The notes under the pieces: model-generated | What the model saw: the letters and a program-made list of their open reading frames with translations, nothing else | The model's database searches: none | Told to the model about the DNA's origin: nothing | Assembly: GCA_003695045.1 (NCBI GenBank) | Contig: RFJB01000051.1 | Location: 1 to 12,980, forward strand | From: Candidatus Woesearchaeota archaeon | Lineage (GTDB): Archaea > Nanobdellota > Nanobdellia > Woesearchaeales > J091 | Length of the DNA stretch: 12,980 nucleotides | Reading direction: 5' to 3' | Program-made: the position numbers and the translations under genes | Shown here: piece by piece, positions 8,154 to 12,867 of the stretch | Position numbering within the stretch: position 1 is the first letter of the stretch | How the letters are laid out: every line of letters begins with the position of its first letter

Positions 8154-8687
8154 TTACGGCCTGAACCAGCGGACCTCGTAGTAAGTAACTGAACTCTCGT
8201 CATCAACAATGCCAAGAAGAAGACGCTTCTTTGTGGAATGCGCCACGCGGTTTTTGGCTGCAAACTCGTGCCAGGTAAATGCCTGGCTTTCGTGGACAGG
8301 ATAGACAATCCATCTCGCGTGGTCTTCTCCCGGCTTAACGCCCCTGTCATAAACGCGAAAGTCGGCTCCGAATTTGAGAGCTGTTTTTACAATGTAGCCC
8401 CTTTCGCGAAGATCTTTGTAGACAGCGTAGCGAACCCACAGGTTGGGGTTGTTCCTTCGCGCCTTTTTCAGAAATTTCTCAAAGGGAATTTCCTTTCCCT
8501 TTCCGTCAAGAACGATGAGGCGCTTCTTCTCAAGAAGGTAAAGGGCTTCCAGCATGGAAAGGTGGAAGGTTCCGTCCGTCAGGGGCTCGCCGAAACGGCT
8601 CTGGTTGTAAAGTTCTCTTGAAGCGTCAGAGCTCTGCAGTATTACCCTGTTGTCTATGAGGATTGCCTGAAGCGGTTTTTTCGGCAT
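8154..8687 (-). CDS. endA: tRNA splicing endonuclease (homotetramer type)
   Basis: EndA cuts introns from precursor tRNAs at bulge-helix-bulge sites. The 177-residue length is that of the single-domain alpha4 class, as opposed to the fused or two-subunit classes. The N-terminal domain (about 1-80) is followed by the nuclease domain from about 83 (LWVRYAVYKDLRERGYIVKT). The catalytic triad is present: Y113 (FRVYDRG), H123 (EDHARWIVYPV) and a lysine in STKKRLLLGIVD (K153/K154). The ending YYEVRWFRP resembles the C-terminal strand used for dimer contacts. ATG 8687 has no ribosome binding site, but a TATA box is centred 27 bp upstream, so it looks leaderless. It is transcribed divergently from RNase Z; both enzymes act in tRNA maturation. 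Confidence 0.95.
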   Translation of the reverse strand: MPKKPLQAILIDNRVILQSSDASRELYNQSRFGEPLTDGTFHLSMLEALYLLEKKRLIVLDGKGKEIPFEKFLKKARRNNPNLWVRYAVYKDLRERGYIVKTALKFGADFRVYDRGVKPGEDHARWIVYPVHESQAFTWHEFAAKNRVAHSTKKRLLLGIVDDESSVTYYEVRWFRP

Positions 8688-8709
8688 GGAAAGAAGGGGG
8701 AAGAGGGAT

Positions 8710-8717
8710 TATTTATA
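8710..8717 (-). promoter_or_regulatory. TATA box of endA
   Basis: On the minus strand the box is TATAAATA, centred 27 bp before ATG 8687, predicting a leaderless transcript. Confidence 0.6.
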
Positions 8718-8723
8718 GGTTGT

Positions 8724-8740
8724 GAGTGGAAAAGCAGGGA
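8724..8740 (+). other. ORB-like sequence in the endA-rnz intergenic region
   Basis: GAGTGGAAAAGCAGGGA agrees at 13 of 17 positions with the right half of the ORB as I recall it (CAGTGGAAAC, spacer, G-string). It lies just upstream of the endA TATA box. The match is partial and the consensus is from memory. Confidence 0.3.
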
Positions 8741-8764
8741 GAGAAAAGGGAAGAAGAAGGAAAT

Positions 8765-8789
8765 ATTTATTTTCAATATTGAAATAAAT
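8765..8789. repeat. AT-rich palindrome in the divergent endA-rnz region
   Basis: TTTCAATATTGAAA (8771-8784) is a perfect 14-bp palindrome. Allowing one bulged T at 8770, the symmetry extends through 8765-8789. It could be an operator for a dimeric regulator of the two divergent genes, or part of an easily melted origin region. It is too AT-rich to be a convincing RNA hairpin. Confidence 0.55.
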
Positions 8790-8840
8790 TGCTTTCGGGG
8801 CGAGCGCTTGCGGGAACGCCAGAGAGAACGTGAAAAGCAC

Positions 8841-8896
8841 GCAAACAACATGCAAACAATTAATAAACGGAAACAAACACTCAGAAACAAAGAGGG
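8841..8896 (+). repeat. Short A-rich iterated repeats upstream of rnz
   Basis: GCAAACAA occurs at 8841-8848 and 8852-8859, and GAAACAAA at 8870-8877 and 8884-8891. The last continues into GAGGG (GAAACAAAGAGGG, 8884-8896), resembling the right half of an ORB. Between them lies TTAATAAA (8860-8867), a possible TATA box for rnz. The A-rich plus-strand composition of intergenic DNA here makes chance repetition fairly likely. Confidence 0.35.
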
Positions 8897-8906
8897 ACTG
8901 ATAACA

Positions 8907-9797
8907 ATGAAACTGACATTCCTTGGAACATCAGCAATGGTTCCCACAAAAGAGAGGAACCACTCAGCAGCATTCCTTGAAATAGAGCCGTACGGCATAC
9001 TGGTGGACTGCGGCGAAGGCACGCAAAGGCAGTTGAACATAGCAAACATAAGGCCGACAAGGATAACCCACATACTTATCAGCCACTGGCACGGAGACCA
9101 TGTTCTCGGGCTGCCCGGGCTTCTCCAGACACTGTCTGCAATGAACCCAGGACACAAGATAACAATAGCAGGACCCGGCGGAAGCAGAAAGCATTACGAG
9201 CACATGAAAAAAGCATTCGCTTTCGAGCCCGCGCTCGAAATCCAGATAGTGGAAGCCGAGCGAAACCCGGTAATCAAAACAGACAAGTTCAGTGTTGAGT
9301 TCTCAGAGCTGGAGCACAGCGTTAAAACAATAGGATACAGAGTAAAAACAAGAGACAGGCGAAGGATAAACACGCACAAAATCAAGGAGCTTGGACTGAA
9401 AGAAGGTCCGTGGCTGACAAGAATACAGGAAGGAAAAAGCGTTGAAGTAAACGGAAAAAAAATACGCGCGGACGATGTCAGTTATGTGGTTAAAGGCAAG
9501 GTTGTTTCCTTTGTAACAGACACCCTGATGTGCCCAGGATGCTACGAGCTTGCAAGAGACGCCGACGTTCTCGTGTGCGAATCATCATACCATTCCAAAC
9601 AGGAAGAAAAGGCAAGGGAATACAAGCATCTCACAGCAGCGCAGGCAGCGCAGCTCGCAAGCCAGGAAAACGTCGGAAAACTCATACTAACCCACTTTTC
9701 CCAAAGGTACAAAACAGTTGAAGAAATACTTGAAGAAGCGAGAAGCATCTTCCCCGAAACAGAAGCTGCATTCGACTTCATGAATGTCAGGGTATAA
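8907..9797 (+). CDS. rnz: Ribonuclease Z (tRNA 3' processing endonuclease)
   Basis: This is a short-form tRNase Z of 296 residues with a metallo-beta-lactamase fold, which removes 3' trailers from precursor tRNAs. The zinc-binding motif HWHGDH is at 60-65, with further ligands at H137 (LEHSVK), D205 (VTDT) and H263 (LTHFSQRY). GEGTQRQL (36-43) is the family signature after the first strand. GPWLTRIQEGK (167-177) matches the region near the tRNA-binding exosite. The frame is open upstream to a TTG at 8808, but MKLTFLGTS at ATG 8907 is the standard family start and a weak GAGGG lies 9 nt before it. It is divergent from endA. An ATG overlaps its stop codon (TAATG), possibly coupling a tiny downstream ORF. 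Confidence 0.96.
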   Translation: MKLTFLGTSAMVPTKERNHSAAFLEIEPYGILVDCGEGTQRQLNIANIRPTRITHILISHWHGDHVLGLPGLLQTLSAMNPGHKITIAGPGGSRKHYEHMKKAFAFEPALEIQIVEAERNPVIKTDKFSVEFSELEHSVKTIGYRVKTRDRRRINTHKIKELGLKEGPWLTRIQEGKSVEVNGKKIRADDVSYVVKGKVVSFVTDTLMCPGCYELARDADVLVCESSYHSKQEEKAREYKHLTAAQAAQLASQENVGKLILTHFSQRYKTVEEILEEARSIFPETEAAFDFMNVRV

Positions 9798-9919
9798 TGC
9801 AAAGCGGCACGCCGGCAAAACAAAACACATGGCAAAACCAAGGAAAGCGGAAACAGAAAGGAAAACAAAAACCAATAGAAGAAACGAAACAGAAAATGCC
9901 AAACAAGCATGAAGCGTGA
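9797..9919 (+). CDS. Possible 40-codon Lys/Gln-rich ORF coupled to rnz
   Basis: ATG 9797 shares its A with the rnz stop (TAATG), the arrangement seen in translationally coupled genes. It runs 40 codons to the TGA at 9917. The product is strongly basic and Gln/Lys-rich (for example QGKRKQKGKQKP), with no hydrophobic segment or recognisable fold. Against it: the stretch is nearly free of T on the plus strand, so stop codons are rare by composition, and the same DNA supplies the T-rich terminator of the convergent histone gene. I consider it probably not a gene. Confidence 0.2.
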   Translation: MQSGTPAKQNTWQNQGKRKQKGKQKPIEETKQKMPNKHEA

Positions 9920-9930
9920 TTTACGAACCT

Positions 9931-9949
9931 GCCCCGCTCAGGAGCGGGC
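9931..9949 (-). terminator. GC-rich hairpin at the histone stop codon
   Basis: On the minus strand the last histone codons and stop form GCCCGCT-CCTG-AGCGGGGC, a 6-7 bp GC stem whose loop contains part of the TGA. Beyond it, minus-strand sequence down to about 9800 is T-rich (runs of TTTT and TTTTTG), suited to archaeal termination. The stem may also protect the 3' end of the abundant histone message; that is inference. Confidence 0.45.
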
Positions 9950-10150
9950 TGCCAGCTTTATATCCTCTTCCTTGACGGTCTTCCTGCCTGCATGCAACGC
10001 CAGCTTGACAGCACTGGCTCCTATCTCTTCCGCGATGTCCTCCATGACGTCGCGCAAGGCCTCCTTCGCGCCCTCTGAAACCCTGTCAGCGCCGGCCTTC
10101 TTAAGGATTTTTTCCATAGCGGCAAGCGGAATGACTCTTTTTGAAGCCAT
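9938..10150 (-). CDS. Archaeal histone, HMf-type
   Basis: The 70-residue protein is a minimal histone fold with three helices and no tails. It starts [20 protein letters not shown], continues with [18 protein letters not shown] and the long central helix [19 protein letters not shown], and ends [15 protein letters not shown]. The [12 protein letters not shown] segment is the conserved L2 loop/alpha3 region with the DNA-contacting Arg/Lys-Thr. It forms dimers that wrap DNA, often in longer polymers. The frame extends eight codons upstream, but ATG 10150 is clearly right: a perfect GGAGGTG lies 7 nt before it (10158-10164) and MA(S)K is the usual start. The promoter is TTTAAATA at 10187-10194. 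It is divergent from hjc and convergent with rnz. Confidence 0.95.
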   Translation of the reverse strand: MASKRVIPLAAMEKILKKAGADRVSEGAKEALRDVMEDIAEEIGASAVKLALHAGRKTVKEEDIKLAARS

Positions 10151-10186
10151 AAACAAACACCTCCACTCCGACAATCGTAAAACAAC

Positions 10187-10194
10187 TATTTAAA
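10187..10194 (-). promoter_or_regulatory. TATA box of the histone gene
   Basis: On the minus strand this reads TTTAAATA, centred about 40 bp before ATG 10150. Transcription would begin near 10165, just upstream of the GGAGGTG at 10158-10164, giving a leader of about 15 nt. Confidence 0.5.
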
Positions 10195-10331
10195 GCTTTT
10201 CTAACTCAAAGAAGAGCGAAAAAGCCCCAACATGAAAAAAAGAGATAAAAAAGATAAAAACTGCAAACCAATATAAAACGCAATAAAACTAAAACACAAT
10301 AAAAACAATTCCCAAGAACGGGTTGAATATA

Positions 10332-10727
10332 ATGTCCCATAAAAGCAAAGGAACAAACGCCGAGAGAGAGCTCATACACCTTTTCTGGGCAGCGGGATGG
10401 GCAAGCATAAGGGTTGCCGGTTCGGGCTCCACAAAGTATCCTGCTCCGGATGTTCTCGCAGGAAACAACATAAGGCGGCTCGCCATAGAATGCAAATCGT
10501 CAAAGAAAGAGTATGTTTACCTTTACAAGGAAGAGGTTGGCCAGCTTGAAGAGTTCTGTAATGTCTTCGGAGCCGAACCGTGGATTGGAGTAAGATTTGA
10601 CAAGCAGCAATGGTATTTTATACCCGCACAGGACCTGAGAGACACAGGAAAGCGTCTGAGAGCAGACCTTGAGCTGGTAAAGGAAAAAGGAGTCATATTT
10701 GACGAGTTAATCGGACTCAACTTGTAA
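10332..10727 (+). CDS. hjc: Holliday junction resolvase Hjc
   Basis: Hjc is a homodimeric nuclease that cuts four-way junctions in recombination and fork repair. The 131-residue protein has the restriction-endonuclease-like active site: E11 (KGTNAERELI), D40 (PAPDVLAGN), and E53 and K55 (AIECKSSKKE). These align with the catalytic E, D, E-x-K of Pyrococcus Hjc. The YVYLYKEEVGQLEEFCNVFG helix and the strands GVRFDKQQWYFI follow in the usual order. A TTG three codons upstream (10323) also lies in frame, but ATG 10332 gives the normal start two or three residues before the KG-AERE motif. The promoter may be ACAATAAAAAC near 10294. Its neighbours, the histone and TFE, are likewise DNA-related. 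Confidence 0.95.
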   Translation: MSHKSKGTNAERELIHLFWAAGWASIRVAGSGSTKYPAPDVLAGNNIRRLAIECKSSKKEYVYLYKEEVGQLEEFCNVFGAEPWIGVRFDKQQWYFIPAQDLRDTGKRLRADLELVKEKGVIFDELIGLNL

Positions 10728-10733
10728 AGAAGC

Positions 10734-10751
10734 CCTTTTTCTGGAAAAAGG
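10734..10751 (+). terminator. Hairpin just downstream of hjc
   Basis: CCTTTTTC-TG-GAAAAAGG is an 8-bp perfect stem starting 6 bp after the hjc stop. The T5 run sits in the left arm. It is a likely transcript end or 3'-end-protecting structure for hjc. Confidence 0.5.
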
Positions 10752-10761
10752 AAGATAACAA

Positions 10762-10822
10762 CCAATAAGAAGTGAAAAAAAGACGCAAAACAAAGCAAAA
10801 ACTGTCAAAACCTTCTTATTGG
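10762..10822. repeat. 11-bp inverted repeat with a 39-nt spacer between hjc and tfe
   Basis: CCAATAAGAAG (10762-10772) is the exact reverse complement of CTTCTTATTGG (10812-10822). The spacer is A-rich. In the hjc-tfe gap (10728-10928) this is the longest symmetry. It could form a long stem-loop in a read-through transcript or bind a regulator of tfe. Confidence 0.5.
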
Positions 10823-10873
10823 GATTCAAAGGCCTGAAAGAGAAAAAAAAACAAAGATTTCTAAAACAAAAAG

Positions 10874-10913
10874 TTTTTAAAGAGTAAAATCTCAAAAAGA
10901 AGCCCCTCCGGGC
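10874..10913 (+). promoter_or_regulatory. tfe promoter and 5'-end mini-hairpin
   Basis: TTTTTAAA (10874-10881) fits a TATA box and predicts a start near 10903. GCCC-CTCC-GGGC (10902-10913), a 4-bp GC stem, would then be the very first part of the mRNA, followed by GGGAGTG upstream of ATG 10929. The hairpin may stabilise the 5' end. Confidence 0.4.
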
Positions 10914-10928
10914 GTTGGGAGTGAAACA

Positions 10929-11432
10929 ATGAGATTAAGTAAGAAGCAGATAGAGGAAGTTATCTCAGAGGTGGCAGGAGAGGATGTTCTGCCGCTTGTC
11001 GAGGCGCTCAAAAACAAGAAGAACGTCTCAGAGTTCAAGCTAGCTGAAATGATAAACGCAGAGGTAAATGAGACGAGAAACATGCTGTACCGGCTTTACC
11101 ATGCCAACCTTGTGACTTTCATCAGGAAAAAGGACAAAAAGCGCGGGTGGTATATTTACTATTGGACCTTCAACCCGAAAAGAGTCAAGTACCTGATGGT
11201 TGACCTGAAAAGGCAGCGCCTTGAAAAGCTCAAAGAACGGCTTGAGAGAGAGGAAGCGCACCATTTCTTCATGTGCCCGAACGTTTGCATGCGGCTTGAC
11301 TTCGAGCAGGCCCTGAACTTTGAATTCAAATGCCCTGAATGCGGCACCCTGATGGAAGAGCAGGACAACAGAAGCACGATAGAAAACCTGAGAAGTGAAA
11401 TAAAAAAATTAGAAGGAGAATTAAAAACATAA
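10929..11432 (+). CDS. tfe: Transcription factor E (TFE-alpha)
   Basis: TFE helps RNA polymerase open the promoter, together with TBP and TFB. The 167-residue protein has the N-terminal extended winged helix (about 1-90; FKLAEMINAEVNETRNMLYRLY for the HTH part, and KKRGWYIYYWTFNP for the wing and aromatic tip that contacts the melted DNA). A basic linker helix (about 92-110) follows, then a zinc ribbon with C116, C120, C135 and C138 (CPNVC, CPEC) and an acidic C-terminal helix. The length is normal. ATG 10929 is preceded by GGGAGTGA, a good Shine-Dalgarno match. Its stop abuts the stop of the convergent membrane-protein gene with no gap, so its terminator must lie inside that gene. Confidence 0.95.
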   Translation: MRLSKKQIEEVISEVAGEDVLPLVEALKNKKNVSEFKLAEMINAEVNETRNMLYRLYHANLVTFIRKKDKKRGWYIYYWTFNPKRVKYLMVDLKRQRLEKLKERLEREEAHHFFMCPNVCMRLDFEQALNFEFKCPECGTLMEEQDNRSTIENLRSEIKKLEGELKT

Positions 11433-11663
11433 TTACTTCTTCTTCTTTTTTCTGGAAGAGCCCTTTATACCGAGCTTGGACTCAATCTTCTTTTCCTCGT
11501 TTTCAATCATAAGCTCTTCCTTCATGATTCTGGTAGCTATCCTTTCTATGTTAAGGTCAATTCTCGAGATCCTCCTTTCCAAAAGGACCAAAACCCTCAA
11601 ACTATAGACGATAGCCGCCAAAGTCCCGATAATTATCGACAGAATAACAACGTCAAGTCCCAT
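11433..11663 (-). CDS. Small membrane protein with coiled coil and poly-Lys tail
   Basis: I do not recognise a family. The 76-residue product has one N-terminal hydrophobic helix (about 3-27, VVILSIIIGTLAAIVYSL), then a charged helical stretch likely to form a coiled coil (about 28-62, LLERRISRIDLNIERIATRI), and ends in GSSRKKKKK. By the positive-inside rule the tail faces the cytoplasm, where the lysines could touch nucleic acid, ribosomes or lipid head groups; that is inference. The start is well supported: GGAGGT lies 7-8 nt before ATG 11663. The stop TAA abuts the tfe stop. A separate promoter (11751-11760) and a possible leader ORF precede it, so it is an independent unit convergent with tfe. 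Confidence 0.8.
   Translation of the reverse strand: MGLDVVILSIIIGTLAAIVYSLRVLVLLERRISRIDLNIERIATRIMKEELMIENEEKKIESKLGIKGSSRKKKKK
11437..11453 (+). terminator. T-rich terminator of tfe inside the convergent gene
   Basis: Directly after the tfe stop the plus strand is TTCTTCTTCTTTTTTCT. These bases are the antisense of the AAG/AAA codons for the poly-Lys tail of the convergent gene, so one stretch serves both as tail-coding sequence and as a likely U-rich terminator. Confidence 0.55.
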
Positions 11664-11664
11664 T

Positions 11665-11697
11665 TCAACAACCTCCTTTTTTTGAAGCCAAAAACAT
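11665..11697 (-). CDS. Possible 10-codon leader ORF before the membrane-protein gene
   Basis: On the minus strand, ATG 11697 is preceded by AAGGAGTGATT, a strong Shine-Dalgarno match, and encodes MFLASKKGGC followed by TGA. The stop lies one base before ATG 11663 of the membrane-protein gene, and the leader codons include that gene's own GGAGGT. This would let a terminating ribosome reinitiate on the main gene. The ORF is too short to judge by composition. Confidence 0.35.
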   Translation of the reverse strand: MFLASKKGGC

Positions 11698-11750
11698 AAT
11701 CACTCCTTCTTAACAGGAATTCAGAGTCAAATCTAAAAAATGGAAGATGT

Positions 11751-11760
11751 AATATAAAAA
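11751..11760 (-). promoter_or_regulatory. TATA box of the small membrane-protein gene
   Basis: On the minus strand this is TTTTTATATT, predicting a start near 11730, about 65 nt before ATG 11663 and about 33 nt before the possible leader ORF. Confidence 0.45.
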
Positions 11761-11780
11761 GCTTTCTTTTAAAGAAAAGC
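11761..11780 (-). terminator. Near-palindrome and T-run after the trmB-like gene
   Basis: On the minus strand GCTTTTCTTTAAAAGAAAGC is a near-perfect inverted repeat followed at once by TTTTTAT. Upstream of it, 11781-11803 is also T-rich. This looks like the 3' end of the TrmB-like gene; the T-run doubles as the TATA region of the next gene. Confidence 0.5.
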
Positions 11781-11803
11781 AGAACAAAAGGAAAAAACAA
11801 AAC

Positions 11804-12616
11804 TTAGTTTTTCTGAAGAACCTTCAATTCAGGAGCTTTCTTCCAGACAATATCAAAGAGCCCTGCAAGCGCCTGCGAGAAAAGCTGAGTGTTTACCCAG
11901 ACGCCGGCATCGTAGGAAGGATGGATGTCCTCATCATTCAACAGCATGAAAAGAACCTCGCGGCCGTCAACGATGACAAGACGTGCGTTTATTGAATCCA
12001 GATTTCTGACCTTGCAATAATCAAGAAGTTCCCTGTCAAAATCAACACCATCAACAGGGGCGGCAATTCTTATGTCAACCCCCCTTTTTGCCGCTTTCTT
12101 GAAAGCCCTCTTCAGATACTCCGACTTTCTCAAGAATCCGGCTCTTGTGGTGATGATGTAAACAAAAGATTCAGCGCCCTTTACCATTGCTTCAATCTGG
12201 TTGTAAACAGAATCGCGGCCTTTGAAAGAGCCGGCAAGATCCGCGGGCTCGACAAGCTCCACGCCCTGGCTGTGAAGCAGGCGGAGCTCCTCCAAAACTT
12301 CAGAGGACTTGAGTTCGTCAAGAATTTTCTCTTTCGTCTCTGCCTCTTCCTTTATGCGCTTCTTAACCCTTTCAACAACCTCCTCGGGAGGAACGGCGAT
12401 GTACTTTATCGGCTTGCCGATTTTCATAACGACAAAGCCCTTTTTCTCAAGGGATTCCAGAACATCATAGGCGCGCGATCTTGGAACGTTCGCCATGTCG
12501 GAGAGTTCCCCTGCGGTTGAAACACCCCTTGACAGCAGAGCAGTCCAGAGTTTGCTTTCATATGTGTTGAGACCGAAATCACGAAGCTTGTTTAAAAAGT
12601 CCTTTTGCACGATCAT
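11804..12616 (-). CDS. TrmB-family transcriptional regulator
   Basis: The 270-residue protein begins with a winged helix-turn-helix of TrmB type (about 8-75): FGLNTYESKLWTALLSRG, the turn ELSDMANVP and the recognition helix RSRAYDVLESLEKKG. A charged helix (about 80-110) probably forms the dimer. The rest (about 115-260) resembles the phospholipase D-like effector domain of the family (VYIITTRAGFL, GVDIRIAAPVDG, NARLVIVDGREVLFML) without intact HKD catalytic residues, so it should sense a ligand. The ligand is unknown; sugar binding is common in the family. The frame extends to 12682, but the extra 22 residues look noncoding, and ATG 12616 has GGTG 8 nt upstream and the expected N-terminus. 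Its promoter holds a CCACT/AGTGG operator, suggesting autoregulation. Confidence 0.88.
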   Translation of the reverse strand: MIVQKDFLNKLRDFGLNTYESKLWTALLSRGVSTAGELSDMANVPRSRAYDVLESLEKKGFVVMKIGKPIKYIAVPPEEVVERVKKRIKEEAETKEKILDELKSSEVLEELRLLHSQGVELVEPADLAGSFKGRDSVYNQIEAMVKGAESFVYIITTRAGFLRKSEYLKRAFKKAAKRGVDIRIAAPVDGVDFDRELLDYCKVRNLDSINARLVIVDGREVLFMLLNDEDIHPSYDAGVWVNTQLFSQALAGLFDIVWKKAPELKVLQKN

Positions 12617-12685
12617 TCTTGAGACACCTTTTTCAGTTGAAAAACAATAATGTGGTGTTGTGACGCAACCAAACATCATCAATGA

Positions 12686-12706
12686 GTTGCCACTTTGGAG
12701 TGGAAC
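12686..12706. promoter_or_regulatory. Inverted-repeat operator in the trmB-like promoter
   Basis: CCACT-TTGG-AGTGG is a perfect 5-bp inverted repeat. With one unpaired G it widens to GTT(g)CCACT...AGTGGAAC, 8 bp per arm. It covers the predicted minus-strand start site (about 12693), right for repression of the regulator's own gene. It does not resemble the TGM motif I know for Pyrococcus TrmBL1. Confidence 0.5.
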
Positions 12707-12707
12707 T

Positions 12708-12730
12708 GAAACTAATATATAAAGTTTTCG
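12708..12730. promoter_or_regulatory. Bidirectional BRE/TATA element
   Basis: TATATAAA (12716-12723) is preceded on the plus strand by GAAACTAA, a BRE-like sequence. On the minus strand CGAAAA is followed by CTTTATATAT, an equally good BRE/TATA. It can thus drive the trmB-like gene leftward and a transcript rightward towards 12745 and beyond. Confidence 0.55.
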
Positions 12731-12815
12731 TCATCGGAAGGTAATTAAAGCAAAAGTTTGGTGTGTGGTTGATAACGAGAGCAGCAAACAACAAAGACAT
12801 AGGACAGAGACACAG

Positions 12816-12846
12816 ACGCCTGCGTTTCCTGTGGAAGTGCAGGTGT
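12816..12846 (+). ncRNA. Strong 14-bp hairpin, probable structured RNA element
   Basis: ACGCCTGCGTTTCC-TGT-GGAAGTGCAGGTGT pairs over 14 consecutive positions with a 3-nt loop: 11 Watson-Crick and 3 G-U pairs, no bulges. The G-U pairs work only in the plus-strand RNA; on the minus strand they become C-A mismatches. It lies downstream of the rightward promoter and 22 nt before a possible start codon, so it could be a 5'-UTR element or part of a small RNA. I recognise no RNA family. The rest of 12731-12815 shows nothing I can assign. Confidence 0.45.
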
Positions 12847-12867
12847 GGAGGGGGTGGTGTTAAAACA

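Noticed and set aside
8808..8906. N-terminal extension of RNase Z to TTG 8808
   Set aside because: The 33 added residues are Lys/Arg/Asn-rich, typical of A-rich intergenic DNA, and the family begins at MKLTFLG.
12617..12682. N-terminal extension of the trmB-like gene to 12682
   Set aside because: The extra 22 residues resemble no TrmB N-terminus and overlap the region just after the promoter; ATG 12616 has a ribosome binding site and the expected start.
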